NCBI GenBank assembly: GCA_017885655.1
Contig: JAFNFQ010000007.1
Coordinates: 1 to 60,502 of the forward strand
Length of the DNA: 60,502 bases
Direction: 5' to 3'
Origin: Methanobacteriota archaeon
GTDB taxonomy: Archaea > Thermoplasmatota > Thermoplasmata > RBG-16-68-12 > JAFNFQ01
In this document: piece by piece, positions 24,975 through 33,690 of the stretch
Position numbering within the stretch: position 1 is the first letter of the stretch
How the letters are laid out: every line of letters starts with the position of its first letter
Program-made: the position numbers and the translations under genes
The notes under the pieces: model-generated
The model's input: only the letters and a program-made list of their open reading frames with translations
The model's database searches: none
What the model was told of the DNA's origin: nothing

Positions 24975-25844
24975 TTATATCGTTTGGAGTCTCCGCGCTT
25001 TGATGTGACCGAACCCTCCGACAACGTGCCTCAGGTAGTTGAGTATGCCAGCATTCAAGGTCAAGGCGTTCGTCGTCCCTGCTTCCCTCAGAACCGTCTT
25101 GATGTGACCGGGAATGTTCAGAGTCGCGTCAGCGATCCAGTCGACAAGTCTCGTTGAACGAACGCCTCCGATTTCGGGATGGCGTCTGCTGAAAATCAGA
25201 TCCCCCATTCCATGCCTCACTTCTTGCCTCACGAAGCTCCTGAAGCTCGATGGATTCAGGTGGGTGACCCTGATCTCAGGTCGATATCGAATGCTCAGAC
25301 CAAGGGTTCTTGCGCGCTGGAGAAAATCGACATCGTCACAGAGCGCCCCCGGCAAGGTCTCATCGAATCTCACATCCTCGAAGATGCGTGCACGGGCAGC
25401 GAGATTCATCGCGGGCAGCATTATGCTGTTGTCACCCAGAAGCTTGGCGTCAGTCAAGGCGTACATCGCACGATACGAACGCCTGAACTTCGTGTCTTCT
25501 CTCAGGTTTATGCTGCCGCCGATGATATCCGCATCAGGAAGTTCTAGGAAAGCCGCGCGGATCGTTTTGGTCCAATTCGGCGATGGTATGCAGTCCGAAT
25601 CCGTGAAGGCGATGATCTCGGCCGTTGAATGAGCAACGCCTTTGTTCCTGGCGGCTGCAGCGCTCCTTTTCCCGACTTCAATCACGATTGCACCGTGACT
25701 TCGCGCAATGTCCTGTGTGTCATCGGTCGAGTGATCGTCCACAACGATAAGTTCGGCTGAACCGCTCCCTATGGCGTCTAGGCAGGCTCCTATTGTTCTC
25801 GCCGAGTTGAGTGTCGGGATTACCACGGATACATAGAGGCTCAT
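24975..25844 (-). CDS. Glycosyltransferase family 2
   Basis: The 289-residue protein has a GT-A fold: SVVIPTLNSARTIGACLDAI, IVVDDHSTDDTQDIA (nucleotide binding), AAARNKGVAHSTAEIIAFTDSDC with the metal-binding D-x-D, and CDDVDFLQRARTLG near the catalytic base. A C-terminal tail HMGMGDLIF-like helix (RQEVRHGMGDLIFSRRH) is followed by a hydrophobic stretch (ALTLNAGILNYLRHVVGGFG) that may associate with the membrane. It is convergent with the tandem family 4 enzymes and probably works on the same surface glycan. A TATA-like gaataaacc lies about 45 nt upstream of ATG 25844. Confidence 0.87.
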   Translation of the reverse strand: MSLYVSVVIPTLNSARTIGACLDAIGSGSAELIVVDDHSTDDTQDIARSHGAIVIEVGKRSAAAARNKGVAHSTAEIIAFTDSDCIPSPNWTKTIRAAFLELPDADIIGGSINLREDTKFRRSYRAMYALTDAKLLGDNSIMLPAMNLAARARIFEDVRFDETLPGALCDDVDFLQRARTLGLSIRYRPEIRVTHLNPSSFRSFVRQEVRHGMGDLIFSRRHPEIGGVRSTRLVDWIADATLNIPGHIKTVLREAGTTNALTLNAGILNYLRHVVGGFGHIKARRLQTI

Positions 25845-26112
25845 GGTTTCCGCGTCGTTCGCAGCCGGTTGAAGCGCTTCGGGGGTTTATTCCTGTCGCC
25901 GACCGGGCCAGGACGGATTCTCATCAATCACTCGGAAGCGCAAGTCGTCACCGATTGAGCAATCAGCGAGATGATGAATTCTGCCTGGATGGCGTCGAAA
26001 AGCCTCGTCGATCTCTGACTAGGTCCACGGCCATGCTGTTTCAGCCGGCTCCAAGAAACTTTTATATGAGGTCGGCCTGATATGAGCCGCATCCTAGAAG
26101 GGATGGGTTGAC
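25845..26112 (+). promoter_or_regulatory. Intergenic region with the top6 promoter
   Basis: No gene or RNA is recognisable in these 268 nt. The strong TATA box acttttatatg at 26058-26068 should start transcription near 26090 for top6B. An 8-nt palindrome agccggct lies just before it (about 26043-26050). The left part carries the minus-strand promoter of the glycosyltransferase gene. Confidence 0.6.
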
Positions 26113-28107
26113 ATGCCTTCTACCTCCATAGCCGAAGAGCTGGCCAAGAAACAGCGCGAGATCGCCGTATCCGAATTCTTCGAGAGGAACAAGCACATCC
26201 TCGGCTTCGACTCGCTGACCAAGGCGCTCATCACGTCGGTGAAGGAGGCTGTGGACAATTCCTTGGACGTGACAGAAGAGTGCGGCATCCTTCCAGACAT
26301 CGTCGTCGATGTGCAGAGAGTCGATAAGGACGAATTCCGAGTGGCGGTTGAAGACAACGGACCGGGAATTGTGAAGAAGGAGGTGGCGAACATCTTCGCC
26401 CGCCTTCTCTATGGCTCGCGCTTCGCGTCGCGGCGGCAGGCGAGGGGGCAGCAGGGCTTGGGCATCAGCGGCGTCATTCTCTACGGACAGATCACCACCG
26501 GCAAGCCCGCCATCATCAAGACGAGGACAGCGGAGATGGACGTCGCCTACCAGATCCAGCTGATGATCGACACTCACAAGAACAAGCCCAACATCATCAA
26601 GGACGACTTCACACCGTGGGACAAGCCTCATGGCACGAGGGTCGAGGTCTTCGTCAAGGGACGCTACATCGGCGGGAAGCAGTCGATTCCGGAGTACTTG
26701 AAGAGCGTCGCCATCGTCAATCCGCACGCACGCATCACCTACAACCCGCCGGAGGGCGGGCAGGTCGTCTTCGAGAGGGTGACCGAGGAACTCCCGCCAA
26801 AGACCGTTGACGTCCCGCCGCATCCCTACGGCCTCGAACTCGGCACGCTCCTGCAAATGTGCAAGGAGACCAAGTCGTACAGGTTCTCATCGTTCCTCTC
26901 CGAGGAGTTCGACAGAATAAGTGATCGCGTCGCGAAGGAGATCTGCGAGCTGGCGGGAGTTGACCCAGCCATGAAGCCCAAGGCGATCTCACTCGAGCAG
27001 GCGAAGGCAGTCCTTGAGGCGGTCAAGAAGGTCAGGATCATGGCCCCTAGGACCGAGTGCCTCTCGCCGATCGGGGAGCGCCTCATCAAGAAGGGACTCA
27101 AGAACGTCCTGGGCTCGCTCCGACCGGAGTTTTTCACGCCGCCGTTGACCAGAAACCCATCTGTGTATTCGGGCAACCCCTTCCAGGTCGAAGTGGGCAT
27201 CGCTTTTGGCGGTGATATACCGCCAGATCGGCCCGTGGAGGTCCTGCGATATGCGAACCGCGTTCCTCTGCTCTATCAGAGCGGGGCCTGCGCGGTGACG
27301 CAAGCCGTCGCCCATGTGGACTGGCGGCGGTATGGACTCGAGCAGCGCGGCGGCGAAGGAGTGCCGTTCGGTCCGGCAATCGTCCTGGTGCATGTGGCTT
27401 CATCCAAAATACCTTACACCTCCGAAGCGAAGGAAGCGGTCGCCACGATTCCAGAGCTCATGGAGGAAATGGAGCTCGCGCTCAAGGAATGCGGCCGCCG
27501 CCTGAAGACGCATCTCAACAAGAAGGCGAGGAAGGTCAAGGCAAGGGAGAAGTTCGACATCGTCCAGAAGGTGCTCCCGCAGATCGCCGCCAAGAGCGCG
27601 AAGATCGTGAAGAAGCCTGTCCCAAACCTGGACGCGACCATCACGAAGATCATGGGCGTGGTGTGGGTGGAGGACCGCGTCACCTTCGAGAAGGGGCAGC
27701 ACTTCGTCGAGATTGATATCCACAATTTCACCGCCACGGGCAAGAAGCTCAACCTGCACTGCCTCCTACCGAGGAACGGGACGGAACTGACGAAGTCTGA
27801 CCCGAAGCCCACCGAGGTCAGGGAGGACGGCAAGGTCACGTGGGAACTGAAGCGCATTGGCTCGGTGGAGAAGGCCACCGTTAGGTTCGAATTAAAGGGT
27901 CTGGATCAAGGCGACCTGGAGGAGGTCGACCTCTACGTCAGCGGTATCCCGCCGGACCTCGTGATTGGCGCGGAGCCGCTGCCCGGCGACTGGGAGCTCA
28001 ACTACAAGGAGTTCGAGACGGAAGAGGAGGAGGTACCGCCGGCAGCCGAGGAAGCAGAGGAAGAGGTCGACTACGACGAGGCCGAGGAGGTGCTGGAAGA
28101 TGAGTGA
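26113..28107 (+). CDS. top6B: DNA topoisomerase VI subunit B
   Basis: Top6B is the GHKL ATPase of the type IIB topoisomerase that relaxes supercoils and decatenates DNA. The 664-residue protein shows the N box ([14 protein letters not shown]), the G1 box DNGPGI, and G2 [24 protein letters not shown]. Next come the H2TH-type region around [14 protein letters not shown] and the transducer with its switch-lysine region. The C-terminal part (about 520-625) is an Ig-like domain found in some archaeal Top6B, followed by a highly acidic tail rich in Glu and Asp (about 630-664). The stop overlaps the top6A start by 8 nt. Start ATG 26113 is preceded by a TATA box at 26058. Presence of Top6 argues against the Thermoplasma lineage, which uses gyrase only (known from the literature). 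Confidence 0.97.
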   Translation: MPSTSIAEELAKKQREIAVSEFFERNKHILGFDSLTKALITSVKEAVDNSLDVTEECGILPDIVVDVQRVDKDEFRVAVEDNGPGIVKKEVANIFARLLYGSRFASRRQARGQQGLGISGVILYGQITTGKPAIIKTRTAEMDVAYQIQLMIDTHKNKPNIIKDDFTPWDKPHGTRVEVFVKGRYIGGKQSIPEYLKSVAIVNPHARITYNPPEGGQVVFERVTEELPPKTVDVPPHPYGLELGTLLQMCKETKSYRFSSFLSEEFDRISDRVAKEICELAGVDPAMKPKAISLEQAKAVLEAVKKVRIMAPRTECLSPIGERLIKKGLKNVLGSLRPEFFTPPLTRNPSVYSGNPFQVEVGIAFGGDIPPDRPVEVLRYANRVPLLYQSGACAVTQAVAHVDWRRYGLEQRGGEGVPFGPAIVLVHVASSKIPYTSEAKEAVATIPELMEEMELALKECGRRLKTHLNKKARKVKAREKFDIVQKVLPQIAAKSAKIVKKPVPNLDATITKIMGVVWVEDRVTFEKGQHFVEIDIHNFTATGKKLNLHCLLPRNGTELTKSDPKPTEVREDGKVTWELKRIGSVEKATVRFELKGLDQGDLEEVDLYVSGIPPDLVIGAEPLPGDWELNYKEFETEEEEVPPAAEEAEEEVDYDEAEEVLEDE

Positions 28108-29200
28108 GCCGAAAGGATCTGAAAAGGCGATCGCGGAACTCTACGAAATCGCGAGCCAGATCTACACCGCCCTCGAGAAGGGACAGATCCCGAAGATGAC
28201 CCTGCCCCTCAGGACGAAGGCCAACATCAAGTTCGACACGCGCTCCGCAGTTTGGAAATACGGGAAGCTCACTGGCGCGAGGTCTGCGAAGAAGCTCAAG
28301 GGCGCCCTGATGCTCCTTCGGACGATGTACGTCCTCGACTTCATCCGCGAGATGATCGACCAGACGAAGTCGTCCACCTTGAGAGAGATGTACTACATCT
28401 CCGAGGGTTGGGACATGGGGAAGTTCGGGTCTCAGGACGAGTCGAACCTGCTCGCGGAGGACCTGGAGATAGTGACGCGCTGTCTGCGAGAGGACTTCAA
28501 GCTCCGACCGGAGGAGAGCGGCGCGAGCGTCATGGGCAACATCACGTTCGAGGAGATCACGAGGAACGGCGAGAGAAGGCGCATCAACTGCGCAGACGAC
28601 GTCGGGGACGCCGGCTACACGATACCCTACAACGTCGAGAGCGACAAGGTGAAGTTCGTCGACCACGACGCCAAGTTCGTACTCGCGATAGAGACTGGCG
28701 GTATGTTCGACAGGCTTATCGAGAATGGGTTTGACGATGACGCTGACTGCATCCTGGTCCATCTCAAAGGTCAGCCTTCGCGATCGACGAGGCGGTTGCT
28801 GAAGAGACTCAACGAGGAACTGAAGCTCCCTGTCGCGACCTTCACCGACGGCGATCCCTGGTCGTTCAGGATCCACGCTTCCGTAGCTTATGGGGCAATC
28901 AAGACGGCGCACATCTCGGAGTTTCTCGCGACTCCGACCGCCGAGTTCGTGGGAATAACCGCCTCGGACATCGAGAACTACGAGCTGCCGACTGATAAGC
29001 TCACGCCGAGGGACATCGGAGCCCTCAATGCTGAGCTCTCAGACCCGCGCTTCAACGACGAGTTCTGGAAGAACGAGATCGAGCTGATGCTTAAGACGGG
29101 GAAGAAGGCAGAGCAGCAGGCCCTCGCGAAGTACGGTCTGGACTACGTGACCGACACATACTTGCCAGAGAAACTCGCCGAGACGAGCATTCTGCACTGA
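28100..29200 (+). CDS. top6A: DNA topoisomerase VI subunit A (Spo11-like)
   Basis: Top6A makes the double-strand break through a catalytic tyrosine on a winged-helix domain and holds a Toprim domain. In the 366-residue product the active-site pair YY is at 98-99 in [13 protein letters not shown]. The Toprim acidic residues are in [13 protein letters not shown] (Glu) and [12 protein letters not shown] (DxD). I chose ATG 28100, overlapping the top6B stop by 8 nt, because upstream residues in this frame are Arg-rich read-through of the top6B tail. The protein is related to Spo11, which initiates meiotic recombination in eukaryotes. tRNA-Arg follows convergently. Confidence 0.97.
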   Translation: MSEPKGSEKAIAELYEIASQIYTALEKGQIPKMTLPLRTKANIKFDTRSAVWKYGKLTGARSAKKLKGALMLLRTMYVLDFIREMIDQTKSSTLREMYYISEGWDMGKFGSQDESNLLAEDLEIVTRCLREDFKLRPEESGASVMGNITFEEITRNGERRRINCADDVGDAGYTIPYNVESDKVKFVDHDAKFVLAIETGGMFDRLIENGFDDDADCILVHLKGQPSRSTRRLLKRLNEELKLPVATFTDGDPWSFRIHASVAYGAIKTAHISEFLATPTAEFVGITASDIENYELPTDKLTPRDIGALNAELSDPRFNDEFWKNEIELMLKTGKKAEQQALAKYGLDYVTDTYLPEKLAETSILH

Positions 29201-29212
29201 GCAGCCGGAAGA

Positions 29213-29286
29213 CGCCCGAGCCGGGATTCGAACCCGGGTCAACAGGTCCGCAACCTGTTAGGATATCCGTGCTACCCCACTCGGGC
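29213..29286 (-). tRNA. tRNA-Arg (anticodon GCG)
   Basis: The minus strand folds as a tRNA: acceptor GCCCGAG (from 29286) pairs with CTCGGGC, followed by discriminator G at 29213. The anticodon stem AACAGG/CCTGTT encloses the loop TTGCGGA, giving anticodon GCG (Arg, codons CGC/CGU). The T arm is CCGGG-TTCGAAT-CCCGG. CCA is not encoded and no intron is seen. A TATA-like aattaaag lies about 26 nt upstream on the minus strand (near 29309-29318). Confidence 0.9.
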
Positions 29287-29321
29287 GCGTCAGGGCATAG
29301 AGGGCGGCTCTTTAATTCCCT

Positions 29322-29426
29322 TTCGCCGGGGCGAGCTCGTGCGTGTCTGGCGTCGCGGTCCACAACTTCTCTCGTGAACTCGCGCACGCTCTGACGGTTG
29401 TTGATCGCGCTTTCGAGCGACGACAC
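29322..29426 (-). pseudogene. Decayed N-terminal stub of a nitroreductase-like gene
   Basis: The minus strand from ATG 29426 reads M-S-S-L-E-S-A-I-N-N-R-Q-S-V-R-E-F-T-R-E, a typical nitroreductase start (the flavin-binding R-x-S-V-R-x-F). After VVDRD the reading continues one frame over as D-T-H-E-L-A-P-A-K-G-N-stop, matching the next conserved block (LAPSxxN) of the family with a deletion and a frameshift. The stub ends inside the promoter of tRNA-Arg. A chance match is possible because only about 35 residues are available. The remaining 29427-29629 holds nothing else I can name. Confidence 0.45.
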
Positions 29427-29629
29427 CGCCCGCCCTCACGATTTTCGCGACATGAATATCCCGATGCCGCGCGCGTAGAAGCGAAATTGCACGATTGACC
29501 CCACCGGTGGAACCGCCGCTCCATCCTCAACGGTGAGAACGGAATCTGGCACTGAAAGTATTGACAGTATTCTACACACTCAATCTTGATGCCGGTATCC
29601 AGAGTGGCTTCGCCCGAATCGGTGGTAAG

Positions 29630-30556
29630 ATGTACGAAGTCCGTTTTCATGGTCGTGGTGGTCAGGGCGCCGTCATGGCGGCTCAGGCCCTCGCGGCCGC
29701 GGCATTCCGTGAGGGCAACCACGCGCTGGCCTTCCCGTTCTTCGGGGCGGAGAGGCGCGGGGCGCCTGTCCTCGCGTTCGCGAGAGTAGATTCGAAGAAG
29801 ATCAGGCAGAGGACCCAGGTCTACAAGCCGGATTACGTGGTCGTCCTTGACGACAAGCTGATGGGCTACGTGGACGTGACGGCTGGACTGAAGGAGGGCG
29901 GGACGCTCGTCGTGAACTCCCCTCTCCCGCCGGAGAAGATCGTCACCGAGCGCCCTGTGAAATGCGCGACGGTCGACGCGACCGGCGTGGCCCTGGAGGT
30001 TCTCGGCGTTCCCGTGACGAACAGCGCGATCCTCGGCGCGTTCGCGAAGGCGACGGGCCAGATCAAGCTGGAGTCTGTCGAGAAGGGCATCATGGACATC
30101 TTCGGAGCCCGCCTGGGCGAGAAGGGCGGGAGGAAGAACGCTGACGCAGCCCGCAAGGCGTTCGAAAAGACGACCGCCGGAATGAGTGTCGGCGGGAGGA
30201 AGTTCAAGCCGGTGAAGAAGTGGCTGCCCGACTACAAGGAATTGCCGCTGTCACTCGGCCTCAGGGTGACGATGACGGAAGCAGGGAGAGTCGGTCCGGG
30301 AAGCTTCGACGTCAACAAGACAGGGAGCTGGAGGACATTCGCCCCCGTCCTCGATGACGCGAAGTGCACCAACTGCCTCATCTGCTGGTTCTACTGCCCG
30401 GACGGAGCGGTCGTCCGCGGCGAGAAGCATGTCTCGGTCAACTACGACTACTGCAAGGGCTGCGGGGTCTGTGTCGAGGTGTGCGCGCCGAAGGCCCTGA
30501 AGTGGGTGAGGACGGAGGAAGTCGAGGAGAAGCTCCCCTCGGAGGCGATAGCATGA
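29630..30556 (+). CDS. 2-oxoacid:ferredoxin oxidoreductase, fused gamma-delta subunit
   Basis: The first 190 residues are the gamma domain ([23 protein letters not shown], then [19 protein letters not shown]), which binds CoA. The last 70 are a ferredoxin-type delta domain with two [4Fe-4S] motifs, [12 protein letters not shown] and [13 protein letters not shown]. In many archaea gamma and delta are separate genes, so this is a fusion. The complex oxidises pyruvate (or another 2-oxoacid) to acyl-CoA, reducing ferredoxin. I chose ATG 29630 (SD-like cggtggtaag) where the family begins; an in-frame TTG at 29561 would add 23 residues without similarity. The stop overlaps porA by 4 nt. Confidence 0.93.
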   Translation: MYEVRFHGRGGQGAVMAAQALAAAAFREGNHALAFPFFGAERRGAPVLAFARVDSKKIRQRTQVYKPDYVVVLDDKLMGYVDVTAGLKEGGTLVVNSPLPPEKIVTERPVKCATVDATGVALEVLGVPVTNSAILGAFAKATGQIKLESVEKGIMDIFGARLGEKGGRKNADAARKAFEKTTAGMSVGGRKFKPVKKWLPDYKELPLSLGLRVTMTEAGRVGPGSFDVNKTGSWRTFAPVLDDAKCTNCLICWFYCPDGAVVRGEKHVSVNYDYCKGCGVCVEVCAPKALKWVRTEEVEEKLPSEAIA

Positions 30557-31755
30557 TGCAGATGAAGACGCAGACTGAGAAGAAGGTCGTGACGGGCGAT
30601 TATGCGGCGGCGCACGGAGCGCTGCTCGCGAGGCCGAAGCTGATTGCGGCATATCCGATCACCCCGCAGACGTTCATTGTCGAGCACATGTCTGAGTTCA
30701 TAGCGGACGGGAAGCTCGACGCCGACTACATGGCGGTGGAATCCGAGCACAGCGCGATGAGCGCATGCATTGCGGCCGAGGCCACGGGCGTCAGGACGTA
30801 CACGGCGACGTCGAGTCAGGGCCTCGCATTAATGCACGAGACCTTGTTCGTCGCGGCCGGATTGCACCTGCCGATTGTCATGCCGGTCGTCAACCGCACG
30901 CTCGCGGCGCCTATAGGTATCTGGTGCGAGCACAACGACACGATGCCCCAGAGGGACACCGGCTGGCTCCAGGTCTACTGCGAGGACAACCAGGAGGTCC
31001 TCGACATGGTCATCCAGGCGTACAAGATCGCTGAGGACGAGAGGGTCCTGCTCCCGATCATGGTGAACCTGGACGCGTTCATCCTCAGCCACACCGTCGA
31101 GCCGGTGGACCTGCTGGACCAGAAGATGGTCGACGCCTTCCTCCCGCCATACAAGCCCAAGCATGCCTATCTGGATCCCAGCGACCCGATGGTCGTGGGC
31201 AGCTTCGCCCCGCCAGAGTACATAATGGAGGCGAGGTACCAGACGGAGATGAGCATGCAGGCGGCGAGGGAGGTCATCGGCGAGGTCACGGAGGAGTTCG
31301 CCGACAAGTTCGGACGGGACTACGGCGGGCTCATCGACACCTACAGGATGGATGACGCCGAAGTCGCGCTCATGACCCTGGGCACTGTCACGGGCACCGC
31401 AAGGGACGTCGTCGACAGCTTCCGCGCGAACGGGAAGAAAGTCGGCCTGATCAAGCTGCGGTTCTTCCGCCCGTTCCCCGCCAGGGAGCTCATCGAGGCC
31501 ACGAAGGGATTGAAGGCGCTCGGGGTCTATGACAGGGCCATCTCCTTCGGTTCTGGCGGTCCCTCGTGGATCGAGACACGCCACGCGCTCTACGGGCACA
31601 CGGACATACCCGTCACGGGCTTCCTCGCCGGTCTCGGCGGGAGGGACGTGACCCCGGAGAACGTGGGCATGATGTTCGACAGCCTGCTCGGCCTGGCCAA
31701 GGGTCAAGGTATGCCGCATGTCAGCTGGATCGGCACCAGGGGGGTCGAGCCATGA
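30553..31755 (+). CDS. porA: Pyruvate:ferredoxin oxidoreductase, alpha subunit
   Basis: The alpha subunit forms much of the active-site cleft and domain II. The 400-residue product shows the family signature [52 protein letters not shown], and [22 protein letters not shown], which is close to archaeal PorA. The C-terminal region ([31 protein letters not shown]) is domain II. ATG 30553 overlaps the gamma-delta stop; its own stop overlaps porB by 4 nt. The gene order gamma-delta, alpha, beta is that of archaeal POR operons. Pyruvate is the likeliest substrate, 2-oxoisovalerate the main alternative. Confidence 0.93.
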   Translation: MMQMKTQTEKKVVTGDYAAAHGALLARPKLIAAYPITPQTFIVEHMSEFIADGKLDADYMAVESEHSAMSACIAAEATGVRTYTATSSQGLALMHETLFVAAGLHLPIVMPVVNRTLAAPIGIWCEHNDTMPQRDTGWLQVYCEDNQEVLDMVIQAYKIAEDERVLLPIMVNLDAFILSHTVEPVDLLDQKMVDAFLPPYKPKHAYLDPSDPMVVGSFAPPEYIMEARYQTEMSMQAAREVIGEVTEEFADKFGRDYGGLIDTYRMDDAEVALMTLGTVTGTARDVVDSFRANGKKVGLIKLRFFRPFPARELIEATKGLKALGVYDRAISFGSGGPSWIETRHALYGHTDIPVTGFLAGLGGRDVTPENVGMMFDSLLGLAKGQGMPHVSWIGTRGVEP

Positions 31756-32645
31756 CCACGGTGAAGGAACTCCCGGTCCAGGACTACTTCACATCGGGCC
31801 ACACGGCCTGCCCGGGTTGCGGCGGCGCGATGGTCGCGCGCATAGCGATGAAGGTCTTCGGCCCCAACACTGTGGTGTACCACCCGGCGTCGTGCATGCT
31901 GATATTCTCCTCTACGTACCCGAACAATGCGTTCAAGGTGCCCTTCCTGCACGTGCTGTTCGAGAACTCGGCGGTGTGCGCCGCCGGGATCAAGAGGGCG
32001 TTGAACAGGCTCGGCAAGAGCGACGTCAACGTGGTCGCTTTCGCCGGAGATGGCGGGACCGCGGACATCGGCCTCCAGGCGCTGAGCGGCGCCGCGGAGA
32101 GGAACGAGGACATCATCTACATCATGTACGACAACGAGGCCTACATGAACACGGGCATACAGAGGTCAAGTTCGACGCCATTCGGCGCATGGACGACGAC
32201 GACGCCGGTCGGGTCAGTGCACGCTGGCAAGGTCGAGTTCAAGAAGGACGTGCCCCGCATCATGATGGCCCACGACGTGCCGTACGTCGCCACAGCAAGC
32301 ATCGCCTACCCGACCGATTTCATCAAGAAGCTGGAGAAGGCGAAGGCGAAGAAGGGATTCCGATACCTCCAGGTCCTGGCCCCGTGCCCGACCGGGTGGA
32401 AGGCGGAGTCTAGCAAGATGGTCGAGCTGGCGAGGATGGCGGTGGAGACGGGCATCTGGACGCTCATGGAATACGAGGACGGCAAGTACACTGTCAACCG
32501 CACGCCGAAGTTCTCCCCCGTGCAGGATTACTTGAAAGCCCAGGGGAGGTTCAAGCACCTCACGCCTGAGGACATCAAGAAGATCCAGGACTGGGTCAAG
32601 TCGAAGTGGGAGAAGGACAAGGCGCTGGAGCAAGTCTACAAGTAG
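31752..32645 (+). CDS. porB: Pyruvate:ferredoxin oxidoreductase, beta subunit
   Basis: The beta subunit binds thiamine diphosphate and the proximal [4Fe-4S] cluster. In the 297-residue protein the first cluster ligands are in HTACPGCGGAM, a further Cys in HPASCMLIF, and the last in VLAPCPTGWK. The TPP/Mg motif is GDGGTADIGLQALSGAAERNEDI, ending at YDNEAYMNTGIQRSSSTP. Start ATG 31752 overlaps the porA stop (ATGA). The gene ends one base before the convergent wHTH gene. Together the three genes feed acetyl-CoA and reduced ferredoxin into central metabolism. Confidence 0.95.
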   Translation: MTTVKELPVQDYFTSGHTACPGCGGAMVARIAMKVFGPNTVVYHPASCMLIFSSTYPNNAFKVPFLHVLFENSAVCAAGIKRALNRLGKSDVNVVAFAGDGGTADIGLQALSGAAERNEDIIYIMYDNEAYMNTGIQRSSSTPFGAWTTTTPVGSVHAGKVEFKKDVPRIMMAHDVPYVATASIAYPTDFIKKLEKAKAKKGFRYLQVLAPCPTGWKAESSKMVELARMAVETGIWTLMEYEDGKYTVNRTPKFSPVQDYLKAQGRFKHLTPEDIKKIQDWVKSKWEKDKALEQVYK

Positions 32646-32646
32646 C

Positions 32647-32946
32647 CTAGATCCTCTCCAGCCCGCCGACCCCCGTCTGCTCCTCGATGCGCTTGCGGTA
32701 GACTTCGAGCCGCTTCTCGTACTCGTCCTTGACCAGCTCGCTCCCTTTCTCGGTGATCTGGACGAGGAACTTGTTCGGCCCCATCCATTCGATCTTGATG
32801 ATGTCTTCCCTCTCCAGCGACAGCAGGGTCTCCTCGAGGCTCTCGTAGACGAGTCCCCTGACCTCGGTGAAGAAGTCCTCCCTGGTCGCGCCTATATGAC
32901 CGCGCTTAGCGACAAGGTTGATTATTTTCCAGGACAGTTCATCCAT
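32647..32946 (-). CDS. Small winged-helix-like protein
   Basis: I do not recognise a named family. The 99-residue protein is helical at first (ELSWKIINLVAKRGHIGATREDFFTEV), has a second helix (YESLEETLLSLEREDIIKIEW), a beta hairpin (GPNKFLVQITEKG, the wing), and a long C-terminal helix (KDEYEKRLEVYRKRIEEQ) that could dimerise. This is the layout of winged-helix DNA-binding proteins. ATG 32946 is set by a TATA box (gcttttatat on the minus strand, 32977-32986) about 30 nt upstream, so the transcript is nearly leaderless. The 9-mer TTGTCTGAC next to it (32987-32995) is identical to one arm of the smc inverted repeat. Confidence 0.75.
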   Translation of the reverse strand: MDELSWKIINLVAKRGHIGATREDFFTEVRGLVYESLEETLLSLEREDIIKIEWMGPNKFLVQITEKGSELVKDEYEKRLEVYRKRIEEQTGVGGLERI

Positions 32947-32999
32947 GAGGGGCCGAGTAACTATCCTGGTCTCCGAATATAAAAGCTTGTCTGACTTTC

Positions 33000-33635
33000 T
33001 CACGGCGAGTGTTTCAGGGCTTCGAGTATGCGCTCGAAGACCTGGTCGATTGTTCCAGCCGAATACGCCGAACGGAGGATGCCTTTCTGCGTGTAGAACT
33101 TCACCAGAGGTCTCGTCTGCTCCTCGTAGACCTCTATGCGGTGCCTCACCACGTCCTCCTTGTCGTCGTCTCTCTGCATCAGGTCCGCGCCGCACTTGTC
33201 GCAGACGTCCTCCGCCTTAGGCGGGTTGGAGTGGATGTTGTAGACGGCCTTGCACTTTGCACAGATGCGACGTCCCGCGGACCTCTTAATGAGCTCAGCT
33301 GACTCGATGAACAGGTTCAGGACGACCTCTGGCGGTGCGAATTTGTCCAGGGCCTCAGCCTGAGGGACTGTCCTGGGAAAGCCGTCGAGGATCCAGTCTT
33401 TCTGGGAGTCTTTTTGAGCGAGCCTGTGCTTCGTCATCTCGACGACGAGTTCGTCGGGCACGAGGAGACCCTTGTCCATGAAAGACTTCGCCTTCTTCCC
33501 AAGCTCCGTGTTGCGGGAGACGTTATCCCTGAGGATGTCCCCCGTGGAGATGTGAGGGAGCTTGAAGTGCTGTGCGATCCTCACAGCCTGCGTTCCCTTG
33601 CCTGAGCCCGGTGGACCGAGGAGGACCAGACGCAT
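33000..33635 (-). CDS. adk: Adenylate kinase
   Basis: Adenylate kinase catalyses ATP + AMP to two ADP. The 211-residue bacterial-type enzyme has the P-loop GPPGSGKGT at 7-15, the AMP-binding HISTGDILRDNV, the conserved DGFPRTVPQAEALD, and a zinc-type LID domain with four cysteines (CAKC and CDKC) between residues about 125 and 155. Start ATG 33635 (MRLVLLGPPGSG) is set by a TATA box (aactatatta on the minus strand, 33658-33668) about 26 nt upstream, so it is leaderless. A palindrome lies between TATA box and start. The upstream gene is the GHMP enzyme. Confidence 0.96.
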   Translation of the reverse strand: MRLVLLGPPGSGKGTQAVRIAQHFKLPHISTGDILRDNVSRNTELGKKAKSFMDKGLLVPDELVVEMTKHRLAQKDSQKDWILDGFPRTVPQAEALDKFAPPEVVLNLFIESAELIKRSAGRRICAKCKAVYNIHSNPPKAEDVCDKCGADLMQRDDDKEDVVRHRIEVYEEQTRPLVKFYTQKGILRSAYSAGTIDQVFERILEALKHSP

Positions 33636-33639
33636 GATT

Positions 33640-33668
33640 GGCGGTAACCGCCGGACGATAATATAGTT
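33640..33668 (-). promoter_or_regulatory. adk promoter with 13-nt palindrome
   Basis: The TATA box (33658-33668) and the perfect palindrome GGCGGT-A-ACCGCC (33640-33652) lie directly upstream of the adk ATG (33635). The palindrome covers the stretch between TATA box and transcription start, where a bound protein would block RNA polymerase. It also lies downstream of the end of the preceding gene (33691). Confidence 0.5.
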
Positions 33669-33690
33669 AGCAGTAGCGCCGCGCGCGACG

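Noticed and set aside
25845-26056. Possible small RNA between the glycosyltransferase and top6B
   Set aside because: No stable stem, box C/D or H/ACA elements, or promoter apart from those of the flanking genes were visible.
29565-29580. Bacterial-looking ttgaca and tattct before the POR operon
   Set aside because: The spacing is far too short for a sigma70 promoter and the surrounding genes are archaeal.
29561-29629. TTG 29561 as the start of the gamma-delta subunit
   Set aside because: The added 23 residues match nothing and the family begins at [16 protein letters not shown] 29630 has an SD-like stretch.
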